The translations under genes and the position numbers were made by a program. Below the pieces are notes generated by a model that was given only the letters and a program-made list of their open reading frames with translations, ran no database searches and was not told where the DNA came from. 64,000 nucleotides of DNA. Origin: Mycobacterium interjectum. Its GTDB lineage: Bacteria > Actinomycetota > Actinomycetes > Mycobacteriales > Mycobacteriaceae. Each line of letters opens with the position of its first letter. Position 1 is the stretch's first letter. The DNA lies in assembly GCA_002102225.1 (NCBI GenBank), contig LQPB01000013.1:1-64000 (forward strand). The letters run 5' to 3'. Of this stretch, positions 25,314 through 33,743 are shown in pieces.

Positions 25314-26998
25314 CAGCGCAGCCTCTGTTGTTGCTGCTGCTGGGGTTGCTCGTCGGGAATTTCCGTCGGCTGCGGTTGCTGCTGCGACAACCGCGGCGCG
25401 CCGTCGAGCACCGGGTCCGGGATGGACTTCGGCAGCGACCGGACCACCTCGGCGGCGCCCAGCTCCCGCGCGCCGGACGCGGCCCGCGGCGCCAGCACCC
25501 AGGTGTCCTTCGAGCCGCCGCCCTGGCTGGAGTTGACCACCCGCGAGCCCTCGACCAGGGCCACCCGGGTCAATCCGCCGGGCAGCACCCACACGTCGTT
25601 GCCGTCGTTGACCGCGAACGGCCGCAGGTCGACGTAGCGGGGCGCCAGCGTGCTTCCCACCTGCGTCGGCACGGTCGACAGTTCCATCATCGGCTGCGCG
25701 ATCCAGCTGCGCGGATCGTCGCGGATCTTCTTGGCCATGGCGGCCAGCTCCTTGTCGGAGGCCTCCGGCCCGAACACGATGCCGTAGCCGCCGGATCCCT
25801 CGACCGGCTTGAGCACCAGCTCGTCGATCCGGTCCAGCACCTCTTCGCGTTCGTCGTCCAGCCAGCACCGGTAGGTCTCGACGTTGGCCAGTAGCGGCTT
25901 CTCGCCGAGGTAGTACTCGATCATGGTCGGCACGTAGGTGTAGACGAGCTTGTCGTCGCCCACGCCGTTGCCGATGGCGCTGGAGATGACGACGTTGCCG
26001 GCGCGCGCGGCGTTGACCAGGCCGGCCACGCCCAGCACCGAGTCGGCGCGAAACTGCAGCGGGTCGAGGAACGCGTCGTCGATGCGCCGGTAGATGACGT
26101 CCACCTGCCGCTCGCCCTCGGTGGTGCGCATGTACACCTGGTTGTCGCGGCAGAACAGGTCGCGGCCCTCGACGAGCTCGACCCCCATCTGCCGGGCCAG
26201 CAGCGAATGCTCGAAGTAGGCCGAGTTCGCCACGCCTGGAGTCAGCACGACAACGGTGGGATCGGCCTCGTTGGTGGCCGCGGAGTTGCGCAGCGCGCGC
26301 AGCAGGTGCGACGAGTAGTCGTCCACGGCGCGCACCCGGTGGGTGGCGAACAGGTTGGGGAAGACCCGCGCCATGGTGCGCCGGTTCTCCATGACGTACG
26401 ACACGCCCGAGGGTGAGCGCAGGTTGTCCTCGAGGACGCGGAAGTTGCCTTTTTCGTCGCGGATCAGGTCGATGCCGGCGACGTGGATGCGCACGCCGTT
26501 GGGCGGGACGATGCCGAAGGCCTGCCGGTGGAAATGTTCGCAGGACGTGATCAGGCGGCGCGGGATGATGTCGTCGTTCAGGATTTCCTGATCGCCGTAG
26601 ATGTCGTCGAGATACATCTCGAGGGCCTTGACCCGCTGGGTGATGCCGCGTTCCAGCCGGCTCCACTCGGCGGCCGAGATCACCCGGGGCACCAGGTCCA
26701 GCGGAAACGGCCGCTCCTGGCCCGACAGCGAAAACGTGATGCCCTGGTCGATGAACGCGCGGCCCAGCGCCTCGGCGCGGGCCTTGAGCTCGGAGGCGTC
26801 GGAAGGCGCGAGCTCGGCGTAGATGCCCTTGTACGGGCCCCGCACGGTGCCCTGGGCGTCGAACATCTCGTCGAAGGCCATCGAGTAGGCGTCCGACTCG
26901 TTGTAGCCGCCGAAAATGCGCTCGGCGCGCGCGTCCGGGCGCCCCGCCGCGCCGCGCGGTCCCCGCCTGGTTGCCTCAAGCTGGCTCGGAAGACTCAC
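25313..26998 (-). CDS. Circularly permuted ATP-grasp ligase-like protein
   Basis: A 561-aa protein of the CP_ATPgrasp type. Expected segments are VLEDNLRSPSGVSYV, VVVLTPG, IYRRIDDAFLDPL, VISSAIGNGVGDDK, ELVLKPVEGSGGYGIVFG (nucleotide-binding) and FAVNDGNDVWVLPGGLTRVAL. Relatives are thought to form amide or peptide bonds, possibly using glutamate-like substrates. The C-terminus is rich in glutamine (QPQQQQQQRLR). The start is GTG at 26998 without a ribosome site; CAGCAT seven bases before it could be a -10 for a leaderless mRNA. First gene of the coupled ATP-grasp / alpha-E / transglutaminase operon (Rv2411c order). Confidence 0.88.
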   Translation of the reverse strand: MSLPSQLEATRRGPRGAAGRPDARAERIFGGYNESDAYSMAFDEMFDAQGTVRGPYKGIYAELAPSDASELKARAEALGRAFIDQGITFSLSGQERPFPLDLVPRVISAAEWSRLERGITQRVKALEMYLDDIYGDQEILNDDIIPRRLITSCEHFHRQAFGIVPPNGVRIHVAGIDLIRDEKGNFRVLEDNLRSPSGVSYVMENRRTMARVFPNLFATHRVRAVDDYSSHLLRALRNSAATNEADPTVVVLTPGVANSAYFEHSLLARQMGVELVEGRDLFCRDNQVYMRTTEGERQVDVIYRRIDDAFLDPLQFRADSVLGVAGLVNAARAGNVVISSAIGNGVGDDKLVYTYVPTMIEYYLGEKPLLANVETYRCWLDDEREEVLDRIDELVLKPVEGSGGYGIVFGPEASDKELAAMAKKIRDDPRSWIAQPMMELSTVPTQVGSTLAPRYVDLRPFAVNDGNDVWVLPGGLTRVALVEGSRVVNSSQGGGSKDTWVLAPRAASGARELGAAEVVRSLPKSIPDPVLDGAPRLSQQQPQPTEIPDEQPQQQQQQRLR

Positions 26999-27049
26999 TT
27001 TAGAGATGCTGCCTTAAATTGGCGTTACGGCAGGCCACGGTTTCCCCTT

Positions 27050-27079
27050 TTGGGAGAAAACGTAACCGACTGCTAACCT
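27050..27079 (+). promoter_or_regulatory. rpsT promoter
   Basis: TTGGGA (27050-27055) and TAACCT (27074-27079), 18 bases apart, form a plausible housekeeping promoter 66 bases upstream of rpsT. The -10 is preceded by TGC. Confidence 0.45.
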
Positions 27080-27144
27080 GGGCAGTCGCGATCGGGTGTG
27101 GGGCGCCCGGGGCAAAACACCGATCTTGAAGAAGGAACTGACGC

Positions 27145-27405
27145 GTGGCCAACATCAAGTCGCAGCAAAAGCGCATCAAGACAAACGAGCGCGCCCGCCT
27201 GCGTAACAAGGCGGTCAAGTCCTCGCTGCGCACCGCCGTGCGCGCGTTCCGCGAGGCCGCCCACTCCGGCGACAAGGAGAAGGCCGCCGAGCTGCTGGTG
27301 TCGACCAACCGCAAGCTGGACAAGGCGGCCAGCAAGGGCGTCATCCACAAGAACCAGGCGGCCAACAAGAAGTCGGCCCTGGCGCAAGCCCTCAACAAGC
27401 TCTGA
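27145..27405 (+). CDS. rpsT: 30S ribosomal protein S20
   Basis: An 86-aa basic helical protein of the 30S body that binds 16S rRNA. The sequence ([21 protein letters not shown]...) is unmistakable and full length. It starts with GTG at 27145, with GAAGGA upstream. Divergent from the ATP-grasp gene and convergent with holA, with a hairpin between the two stops. Confidence 0.98.
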   Translation: MANIKSQQKRIKTNERARLRNKAVKSSLRTAVRAFREAAHSGDKEKAAELLVSTNRKLDKAASKGVIHKNQAANKKSALAQALNKL

Positions 27406-27412
27406 GCCGCCA

Positions 27413-27433
27413 CGGGGCCCTTCAGCGGCCCCG
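27413..27433. terminator. Candidate bidirectional hairpin terminator rpsT/holA
   Basis: CGGGGCC (27413-27419) and GGCCCCG (27427-27433) form a 7-bp GC-only stem with a 7-base loop, between the convergent ends of rpsT and holA. No U-tract follows, as is common in mycobacteria. It overlaps the last codons of holA. Confidence 0.45.
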
Positions 27434-28402
27434 GTCGGCGACCAATTCGGCAACCTGCCTGACCGCGGATTCCAGCGCGTAGTCCGCGTCGGCGACGGCT
27501 CCCTTGACGTTGGCGTTGAGCTCCGCCACGACCCTCATCGCGGTGGCCACCGTGTCGCGCGACCAGCGCCGGGCCTGTTTCTGGGCCTTCTGCACCCGCC
27601 AGGGCGGCATCCCCAGTTGCGCCGCGAGGCGATACGGGTCGCCGGAGAGCGGACCCACCCGGCCGATGCTGTGCACGGCCTCGGCCAGCGCGTCGGCCAG
27701 CACCACCAGCGGTTCGCCGCGCAGCATCGCCCACCGCAGCGCCTCGGTGGCTCCCGCGACGTCGCCGGTCACGGCCTTGTCGGCGATGTCAAAGCCCTTC
27801 ACCTCCGCCTTTCCGCTGTGATAGCGCCGCACCGCGGCGGCATTGACGTCACCCCCGGTGTCGGCGACCAGCTGTGAGCACGCGGCGGCCAGCTCGCGCA
27901 CGTCGGAGCCGACGGCGTCCAGCAGGGCGGTCACGGTCTCCTCGTCCACCTTGACCCGCAGCTCACGGAACTCCTTACGGATGAAGTCGATGCGCTCGCC
28001 GAGCTTGGTGATCCGTGCGCACGGGTGGACCTCGGCGCCCAGCGACTGCAGCTCGCCGGCCAGCGCCTTGGCCCGCCCGCCGCCGGAGTGCACCACTACC
28101 AGCACCGTGCCCGCCGGGACGTCGGCGGCGGCCGCGGCGATCATCGCGGCCGCTTCCTTGCCCGCTTCGGCCGCCGCCTCCAGCACGACGATGCGCTCGT
28201 CGGCGAACAGCGACGGGCTCAGCAGTTCGGCGAGTTCGTAGGTACTCACGTCGCCGGCCCGCATCCTGCTCACCGGGACGTCCGGGTTCTCGGAACCGCC
28301 CGCGCGCTTGCGCGCCGACTGCAACACGTCGGCCACCGCCCGCTCGACCAGCAGCTCCTCGTCCCCCAACACCAGGTGCAGGTGGTGCGCAACCTCGCTC
28401 AC
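27422..28402 (-). CDS. holA: DNA polymerase III subunit delta
   Basis: A 326-aa clamp-loader delta subunit that opens the beta sliding clamp. The order is the N-terminal P-loop-like fold without a working Walker motif ([16 protein letters not shown]), a middle helical lid and the C-terminal collar domain (LRRW-like KAQKQARRW). The start is GTG at 28402. It follows comEC on the same strand after a 12-base gap, so comEA-comEC-holA form an operon, as in Rv2415c-Rv2413c. Confidence 0.93.
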   Translation of the reverse strand: MSEVAHHLHLVLGDEELLVERAVADVLQSARKRAGGSENPDVPVSRMRAGDVSTYELAELLSPSLFADERIVVLEAAAEAGKEAAAMIAAAAADVPAGTVLVVVHSGGGRAKALAGELQSLGAEVHPCARITKLGERIDFIRKEFRELRVKVDEETVTALLDAVGSDVRELAAACSQLVADTGGDVNAAAVRRYHSGKAEVKGFDIADKAVTGDVAGATEALRWAMLRGEPLVVLADALAEAVHSIGRVGPLSGDPYRLAAQLGMPPWRVQKAQKQARRWSRDTVATAMRVVAELNANVKGAVADADYALESAVRQVAELVADRGR

Positions 28403-28414
28403 CCCACGATGGTG

Positions 28415-29986
28415 TCACGCCGGACCGACGGGACTGACGGTGGCGACCCACCAGGCCAGCCAGCACGCGACGAGCGCCGAACCGGCGAGCCCGAGCGACC
28501 GGCGAAACCAGCGCCGCGGCCACAGCAGCATCGCCACCACGAGCACCAGCGTCGTGCCCGCGGCGACCACCACCACGCCGGGCGCACCGGCCGGAACGGG
28601 CACCGTCGCCGCCGGCACGCCGGCCGACCACCGCGCCACGTGCAACACCCACCACAGCTCGGGCCCGCTGAACCGGATCAACAGCTGCGCACCGGCGGGC
28701 CACACCAGACAACCGGCGGCCGCCGCGCTGCCCAGCACGGTGATCGGCGCTATCACGGGCGCCACCGCGAGGTTGGCCGCCGCCGCCACCAGGCTGACCC
28801 GGCCCGAGATCCCGGCGACCAGCGGGGCGGTCACCGCGTGCGCGGCGCACGCGACGGCGAGCGCGTCCGCCAGCGGCTTGGGCCAGCCCCTGCCGACTAG
28901 GCGCCGCGACCAGGCGGGCGCGATGACCACCAATGCGGCCGTCGCCAGCACCGACAGCGCGAAGCCCACGTCGACCGCCAGGTGCGGAGCGACCGCCAGC
29001 AATATCAGCACGGTGGCCGCCAGCGCCGGGATCGCTTGGCGCCGACGGGAAGACAGCATCGCGGTCAACGCGATCGCGCCCATTACCGCCGCCCGCAGCA
29101 CGCTCGCCGTCGGCTGCACGACGATGACGAACGCCACCAGGGCGACGGCGGCCAGCGCGACGGCGGCGCGCGGGCCGATCAACCGGGCCGAGAACAGCAC
29201 CGCAGCGCACACGATCGTGACGTTGGCCCCCGACACGGCGGTCAGGTGCGTCATGCCCGCCGCCCGAAAGTCGCGGCTGGTCTCGCCGGTTACCGCCGCG
29301 GTGTCGCCGAGGACCAGCGCGGGCAGCATCGCGGCCTGGTCCGCCGGGAGGGTGTCGCGGGCGGCCGCGGCGAACCGGCGGCGCACGTGGTGTGCGGCGC
29401 GCTGCACCGCGCCCGCGGTCCCCAGTGTCGGCCGCCCCGACGCGTTGAGCACCGCCACCGTCAGGTCGCGGCGGGCCGGGCGGCCGATGCGCGCGGTAAA
29501 CCGCGCCGGTTGACCCACCATCAGGTCGCCGAAGTCCGAGGCCCGGGCGAAGACGACCACCCGGCCGGACGCCTCGTCGTCGCGCAGCCGCCGCAGGTTG
29601 GCCCGAAACATCACCCGTCCGCTGCCGAGCGGCAGCGCCGTCTCGGTGGGGGTGACCGTCACCGGGGCGGACGTGCCGAACGCCGCGGCGATCGGGTGGC
29701 GACCTGCCGCGTCGGCGCGCAGCCCGATAGCCAACCCGAACCCCGCCCCCACCACACCGACCGCCACCACCCCCGCCCCGACCGCCGGTAGCCGCCGCCG
29801 GCTGGACCCGCGCGCCGCGCAGCGGCCCAGCGCACCCGCGGCGACCAGCACCACGCAACAGGCCGCCAAGGCCCGCCCGATCGGCCACCAGATCCCGGCG
29901 GCGGTCACCACCCAGCCGGCGATCGCCGGCGCCACCAGCCGCACGTCGAGGTCCGCGCCGGCCGATCCGCCGCCGAGCCTGCCCAC
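28415..29986 (-). CDS. comEC: ComEC/Rec2-like membrane protein
   Basis: A 523-aa polytopic membrane protein of the ComEC competence family, which forms the DNA-uptake channel in naturally competent bacteria. The signature segment MTHLTAVSGANVTIVCAAVL and several hydrophobic blocks are present. The metallo-beta-lactamase-like C-terminal domain of full ComEC proteins is absent, as expected for mycobacterial forms of this length. The GTG at 29986, five bases after the comEA stop, is preferred; the open frame to 30097 would overlap comEA. DNA uptake has not been shown for most mycobacteria, so the role is uncertain. Confidence 0.85.
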   Translation of the reverse strand: MGRLGGGSAGADLDVRLVAPAIAGWVVTAAGIWWPIGRALAACCVVLVAAGALGRCAARGSSRRRLPAVGAGVVAVGVVGAGFGLAIGLRADAAGRHPIAAAFGTSAPVTVTPTETALPLGSGRVMFRANLRRLRDDEASGRVVVFARASDFGDLMVGQPARFTARIGRPARRDLTVAVLNASGRPTLGTAGAVQRAAHHVRRRFAAAARDTLPADQAAMLPALVLGDTAAVTGETSRDFRAAGMTHLTAVSGANVTIVCAAVLFSARLIGPRAAVALAAVALVAFVIVVQPTASVLRAAVMGAIALTAMLSSRRRQAIPALAATVLILLAVAPHLAVDVGFALSVLATAALVVIAPAWSRRLVGRGWPKPLADALAVACAAHAVTAPLVAGISGRVSLVAAAANLAVAPVIAPITVLGSAAAAGCLVWPAGAQLLIRFSGPELWWVLHVARWSAGVPAATVPVPAGAPGVVVVAAGTTLVLVVAMLLWPRRWFRRSLGLAGSALVACWLAWWVATVSPVGPA

Positions 29987-29991
29987 CGGCG

Positions 29992-30867
29992 TCAGACACG
30001 GACGAGCGGGCGCAGTTTCTCCAGCCGCGCCGGACCGATGCCATCGACGTCGGCGAGCTGGTCGACGCTGGTGAACTTGCCGTTCGCCTGGCGCCACGAC
30101 ACGATCGCCGCGGCGGTGACCGGTCCCACGCCGGGCAGCCCGTCCAGCTGCTCGACGGTCGCGGTGTTGAGGTCCAGCGCCTCCCCCGCCTTCGGCTTCA
30201 CGCTTCCCGACACGGGCCCCGCGGGGCCCCGCGCCGCGGGCACCGGCGCTGTTCCGGGGGCCACCGAGCTGCCAAGCGCGGCCGGCTGCCCCGGCGCGGG
30301 AGCGAGCCCGACCACGATCTGCTCACCGTCACCGACCGGGCGGGCCATGTTCAGCCCGATGGTGTCGGCGCCGTTCACCGCGCCGCCGGCGGCCTGCAGC
30401 GCGTCGGCGATGCGCGCGCCGGGCGCCAGGGTGACCAGCCCGGGCGTGTGCACCAGGCCGACCACGCTCACCACCACCGGTCGATCGGCACCGGCCGGCT
30501 GGCCGGCACCCGGGGTCGCCGAGGATCGGGGGGTCGCCGTTGCGCCCTTCTCCACCGGGGGCAGCTTGGCCGACATCACCGGTGCGGGCCGGTCACGCAT
30601 CAGGGTGAACACCGTGACCAGCACGGCCAGCGCGGCCACGATCGCCAGCGCGATCGCACCCGCGCGGCCCGGGTCGGCGCGCATCGTGGCCACCCAGCCG
30701 CGGCTCTCCGCGGTGTCCGGCAACCACCGCGGCAGCAGCGAGTTCTGGTCTTCCGATTCGCCCGAGTCTTCGGCGTCGCGGTCCGAGCCCGATCCGTCCG
30801 CGGGGTCAGGGTCCGGGTCCGCCCCGAGCCGGCGCTGCAGCCGCTCGGCGGGCAATTCTGTTCGCAT
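29992..30867 (-). CDS. comEA: ComEA-like helix-hairpin-helix protein
   Basis: A 291-aa membrane-anchored DNA-binding protein. The cytoplasmic N-terminus is acidic and charged, followed by one membrane segment (IALAIVAALAVLVTVFTLM), a SLBB-like domain (VVSVVGLVHTPGLVTLAPGARIADALQAAGG), a Pro/Ala linker and two C-terminal helix-hairpin-helix motifs (LNTATVEQLDGLPGVGPVTAAAIV and VDQLADVDGIGPARLEKL). It should present the DNA-binding motifs outside the membrane and hand DNA to ComEC. ATG 30867 gives the expected family length. Syntenic with Rv2415c. Confidence 0.9.
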   Translation of the reverse strand: MRTELPAERLQRRLGADPDPDPADGSGSDRDAEDSGESEDQNSLLPRWLPDTAESRGWVATMRADPGRAGAIALAIVAALAVLVTVFTLMRDRPAPVMSAKLPPVEKGATATPRSSATPGAGQPAGADRPVVVSVVGLVHTPGLVTLAPGARIADALQAAGGAVNGADTIGLNMARPVGDGEQIVVGLAPAPGQPAALGSSVAPGTAPVPAARGPAGPVSGSVKPKAGEALDLNTATVEQLDGLPGVGPVTAAAIVSWRQANGKFTSVDQLADVDGIGPARLEKLRPLVRV

Positions 30868-30907
30868 GCGCCGACCGTAGGCGCGCTCACCGCCACGACG
30901 GCCACGT

Positions 30908-30929
30908 TGCCGGCGCCGCGGCGCCGGCA
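30908..30929. repeat. Perfect 22-bp palindrome at insertion edge
   Basis: TGCCGGCGCCG (30908-30918) is followed at once by its exact reverse complement CGGCGCCGGCA (30919-30929). It lies between the divergent comEA and acyl-CoA dehydrogenase genes, at the point where this genome leaves the M. tuberculosis gene order. It could be an operator, a cruciform or chance in GC-rich DNA. Confidence 0.6.
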
Positions 30930-31021
30930 TGTGGACTAATCCGAGGGTGTGCACGGGCACCGAATCCGATGGGTCAAGATGGAATGAGTCGCGACGTTCA
31001 CCCCGACCCAAGGAGGCTGCC

Positions 31022-32191
31022 ATGCAGTTGGCGCTCACACCGGAGGAAGCCGCGTTCCGCGATGAGCTTCGCACCTTCTACACCACGAAGATCCCCGAGG
31101 AGCTGCGCGAGCGGGTGCGCGCCGGGGCGGCGTCGGTGCGCCGCGAGGACATCGTCACCAGCCACAAGATCCTGCACGAGCACGGGCTGGCGGTGCCGAA
31201 CTGGCCGGTCGAGTGGGGCGGCAAGGACTGGACGCCCACCCAGCACCAGATCTGGGCCGACGAAATGCAACTGGCGTGCGTGCCCGAGCCGCTCAACTTC
31301 AACACCAAGATGGTCGGCCCGGTGATCGCCGAATTCGGTTCCGAGGAGATCAAACAACGCTTCCTGCCGCCCACGGCCAGCCTCGACATCTGGTGGTGCC
31401 AGGGATTCTCGGAGCCCGAGGCCGGCTCGGACCTCGCGTCGCTGCGCACCACCGCGGTCCGGGACGGCGACAGCTACGTCGTCAACGGACAGAAGACCTG
31501 GACGACGCTCGGGCAGTACGCGGACTGGATCTTCTGCCTGGTGCGCACCGACCCCCAAGCGCCCAAGCGGCAGGCCGGCATCTCGTTTCTGCTCTTCGAC
31601 ATGAAGACCCCGGGCATCACGCTGCGGCCCATCAAGACGATCGACGGCGGCCAGGAGATCAACGAATTGTTCTTCTCCGACGTCCGGGTGCCCGCCAATC
31701 AGCTTGTCGGGCAAGAGAATCAGGGCTGGACGTACGCGAAGTTCCTGCTGGGCAACGAACGCACCGGCATCGCCGGGGTGGGGCGCACCAAGGTGCGCCT
31801 GGCCGAGGTGAAAAAGCGCGCCACCGAGACCGGTTTGCTCGACGACCCCCTGTTCGCGGCGCGCCTCGCCGAGGCCGAGAACGAGGTGCTGGCGCTGGAG
31901 CTCACGCAGTCACGGGTGGTCTCGGACTCCGCGGACGGGCAGCCCAACCCGGCGTCGTCGGTGCTCAAGCTGCGCGGCAGCCAACTGCAACAGATCGCCA
32001 CCGAGCTGCTGGTCGAGGTGGCCGGCCCGGACGCGCTGCCGGTCGACGGTGACGGAGCGAGCCAAATCGCTTCTCCCTCCTGGGCGCAGCACAGCGCCCC
32101 GCACTACCTCAACTACCGCAAGACGTCGATCTACGGCGGCAGCAGCGAGGTGCAGCGCAATATCATCGCGTCCACCATTCTCGGATTGTGA
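31022..32191 (+). CDS. Acyl-CoA dehydrogenase (subunit 1 of a pair)
   Basis: A 389-aa FAD-dependent acyl-CoA dehydrogenase. It has the N-terminal helical domain, the middle beta domain (WCQGFSEPEAGSDLASLRTTAVRDGD) and the C-terminal helical domain ending YGGSSEVQRNIIAS. ATG 31022 has AAGGAGG upstream. A second, divergent dehydrogenase gene follows after 7 bases; mycobacteria often use such pairs as alpha2-beta2 complexes, for example in sterol side-chain oxidation. The substrate is unknown. First gene of the accessory block, transcribed away from comEA. Confidence 0.9.
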   Translation: MQLALTPEEAAFRDELRTFYTTKIPEELRERVRAGAASVRREDIVTSHKILHEHGLAVPNWPVEWGGKDWTPTQHQIWADEMQLACVPEPLNFNTKMVGPVIAEFGSEEIKQRFLPPTASLDIWWCQGFSEPEAGSDLASLRTTAVRDGDSYVVNGQKTWTTLGQYADWIFCLVRTDPQAPKRQAGISFLLFDMKTPGITLRPIKTIDGGQEINELFFSDVRVPANQLVGQENQGWTYAKFLLGNERTGIAGVGRTKVRLAEVKKRATETGLLDDPLFAARLAEAENEVLALELTQSRVVSDSADGQPNPASSVLKLRGSQLQQIATELLVEVAGPDALPVDGDGASQIASPSWAQHSAPHYLNYRKTSIYGGSSEVQRNIIASTILGL

Positions 32192-32198
32192 GGCAGTC

Positions 32199-33305
32199 AT
32201 GGACTTTCAGTTGAGCGACGAGCAGGCCCTGCTGCGCGACACGACCCGCGACCTGCTCTCGCGCAGCTACGACCCGGAGAGCCGCAACAAGGTCATCGGC
32301 TCCGATCTCGGCTGGAGCCGCGAGGTCTGGAGTCAGCTCGCCGACACCGGGATCCTGGGCCTCGGGTTCGAGCCGGAGGAGGCCGGCCAGGTCGAGATCA
32401 TGGTGGTGCTCACCGAGGTGGGCCGCCGGTTGGCCCCCGAGCCGATCCTGCACGGGGCGCTGGCACCGGGGGCGCTGATAGCCGAGCTGGGCAGCGACGC
32501 CCAGAAGCAACAGCTCGACGAGGTCGCGGCCGGGCAACGGCTGCTGGCGTTCGCCCACCTGGAACCGGGGCACCGCAAACCGACCGCCGCGGTCACCACG
32601 CAGGCCGTGCGGCAAGGCGATTCATGGGCGCTCACCGGACGCAAGAACCCGGTGCTCGCCGGTGACTGCGCCGACGCGCTGGTGGTCAGCGCCGCGTTGC
32701 CCGACGGCGGCACCGGCCTGTTCCTGGTCGACGCGGGCGCCGTGACTCGGCATCCCTACCCGACATTCGACGGTCAGCGCGGCGCCCAGATCGATCTGGA
32801 CGGCGCGGCCGCGGAACCCCTCGGCGAAGCGGTGGACGCCTCGGGGGCCATCCGGAACGCCCTCGTGCGCATCCAATCGGCGTTGTGCTCCGAGGCCGTC
32901 GGGGCGATGGAGGAGGCGCTGCGGCTGACCACCGATTACCTCAAGACGCGCAAGCAGTTCGGCGTCACGCTCAACAAGTTTCAGGCGCTCACCCAGCGGG
33001 CGGCCGACATGTACGTGTCGCTGGAATTGGCGCGCAGCATGAGCCTGTACGCCGCGATGTCGATCGCCGACGGCAACCTGGACCCGGTCGTCGCCTCGCG
33101 CGCCAAGGTCCAGATCGGCCGGTCCGGGCGGCACATCGCGCAGGAGGCCATCCAGATGCACGGCGGAATCGGCGTGACGGCCGAATATCCGGTCAGTCAC
33201 TATGCCGCGCGGCTCACCGCGATCGAGCACACGCTGGGCACCTCCGGGGATCACCTGCACAACCTGATCGACCACCTCGGCGAGTACGACTTGGCCCGGC
33301 TGTAG
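32199..33305 (+). CDS. Acyl-CoA dehydrogenase (subunit 2 of a pair)
   Basis: A 368-aa acyl-CoA dehydrogenase family protein. The N-terminal domain (MDFQLSDEQALLRDTTRDLLSR) and C-terminal domain (LKTRKQFGVTLNKFQALTQRAADMYV; QEAIQMHGGIGVTAEYPVSHYAARL) are intact. The middle domain is short and divergent, with no clear WC.TEP.AGSD motif (instead AFAHLEPGHRKPTA). This fits the non-canonical partner of a heteromeric dehydrogenase. Start ATG 32199; the F420/FMN-type gene follows after 3 bases, so the three are one operon. Confidence 0.88.
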   Translation: MDFQLSDEQALLRDTTRDLLSRSYDPESRNKVIGSDLGWSREVWSQLADTGILGLGFEPEEAGQVEIMVVLTEVGRRLAPEPILHGALAPGALIAELGSDAQKQQLDEVAAGQRLLAFAHLEPGHRKPTAAVTTQAVRQGDSWALTGRKNPVLAGDCADALVVSAALPDGGTGLFLVDAGAVTRHPYPTFDGQRGAQIDLDGAAAEPLGEAVDASGAIRNALVRIQSALCSEAVGAMEEALRLTTDYLKTRKQFGVTLNKFQALTQRAADMYVSLELARSMSLYAAMSIADGNLDPVVASRAKVQIGRSGRHIAQEAIQMHGGIGVTAEYPVSHYAARLTAIEHTLGTSGDHLHNLIDHLGEYDLARL

Positions 33306-33308
33306 CCG

Positions 33309-33731
33309 ATGGCCGAGCTGTCCGACAAGGTCGTCCAGTTCCTCTCGGCCGACACCCGCACCGGGATGCTGGGCTATGTCGCCGCCGACGGGCGGCCGTT
33401 GGTGGCCCCGGTGTGGTTCGTGGTCGACGACGGCCAGTTGGCGTTCACCACCGGACGGGACACGTCGAAAGGCCGTGCGCTGGCCCGCGATTCACGGGTG
33501 GTGATCTGCGTCGACGATCCCCACCCGCCGTACTCGTTCGTCCAGGTGCAAGGCCTGGCATCGGTGAGCGAGGACCCGCAGGATGTGCTGGACATCGCGA
33601 CGCGAACCGGTGCCCGCTACATGGGCGCCGACCGCGCCGAGGAGTTCGGCCGCCGCAACGCCGTTCCCGGCGAGCTGGCGGTGCGGCTGCGCCCGACCAA
33701 GGTCATCGCCGGATTCGATATCAGCGACTGA
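33309..33731 (+). CDS. PPOX-class (FMN/F420) oxidoreductase
   Basis: A 140-aa split-barrel protein of the pyridoxamine-phosphate-oxidase-like superfamily. The pattern GMLGYVAADGRPLVAPVWFVVDDGQLAFTTGRDTSKGRALARDSRVVICVDD is typical of mycobacterial F420-dependent reductases of the FDOR-B type, but FMN or heme binding cannot be excluded. It follows the two dehydrogenases as the third gene of an operon and ends 12 bases before the converging pks stop. It may recycle electrons or reduce a product of the dehydrogenase pair, which is an inference. Confidence 0.78.
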   Translation: MAELSDKVVQFLSADTRTGMLGYVAADGRPLVAPVWFVVDDGQLAFTTGRDTSKGRALARDSRVVICVDDPHPPYSFVQVQGLASVSEDPQDVLDIATRTGARYMGADRAEEFGRRNAVPGELAVRLRPTKVIAGFDISD

Positions 33732-33743
33732 CCCCGCCGGGCA

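Noticed and set aside
29987-30097. Longer comEC start at 30097
   Set aside because: It would place about 37 codons inside the 3' end of comEA and gives a basic, non-hydrophobic stretch. GTG 29986 just after the comEA stop is better.
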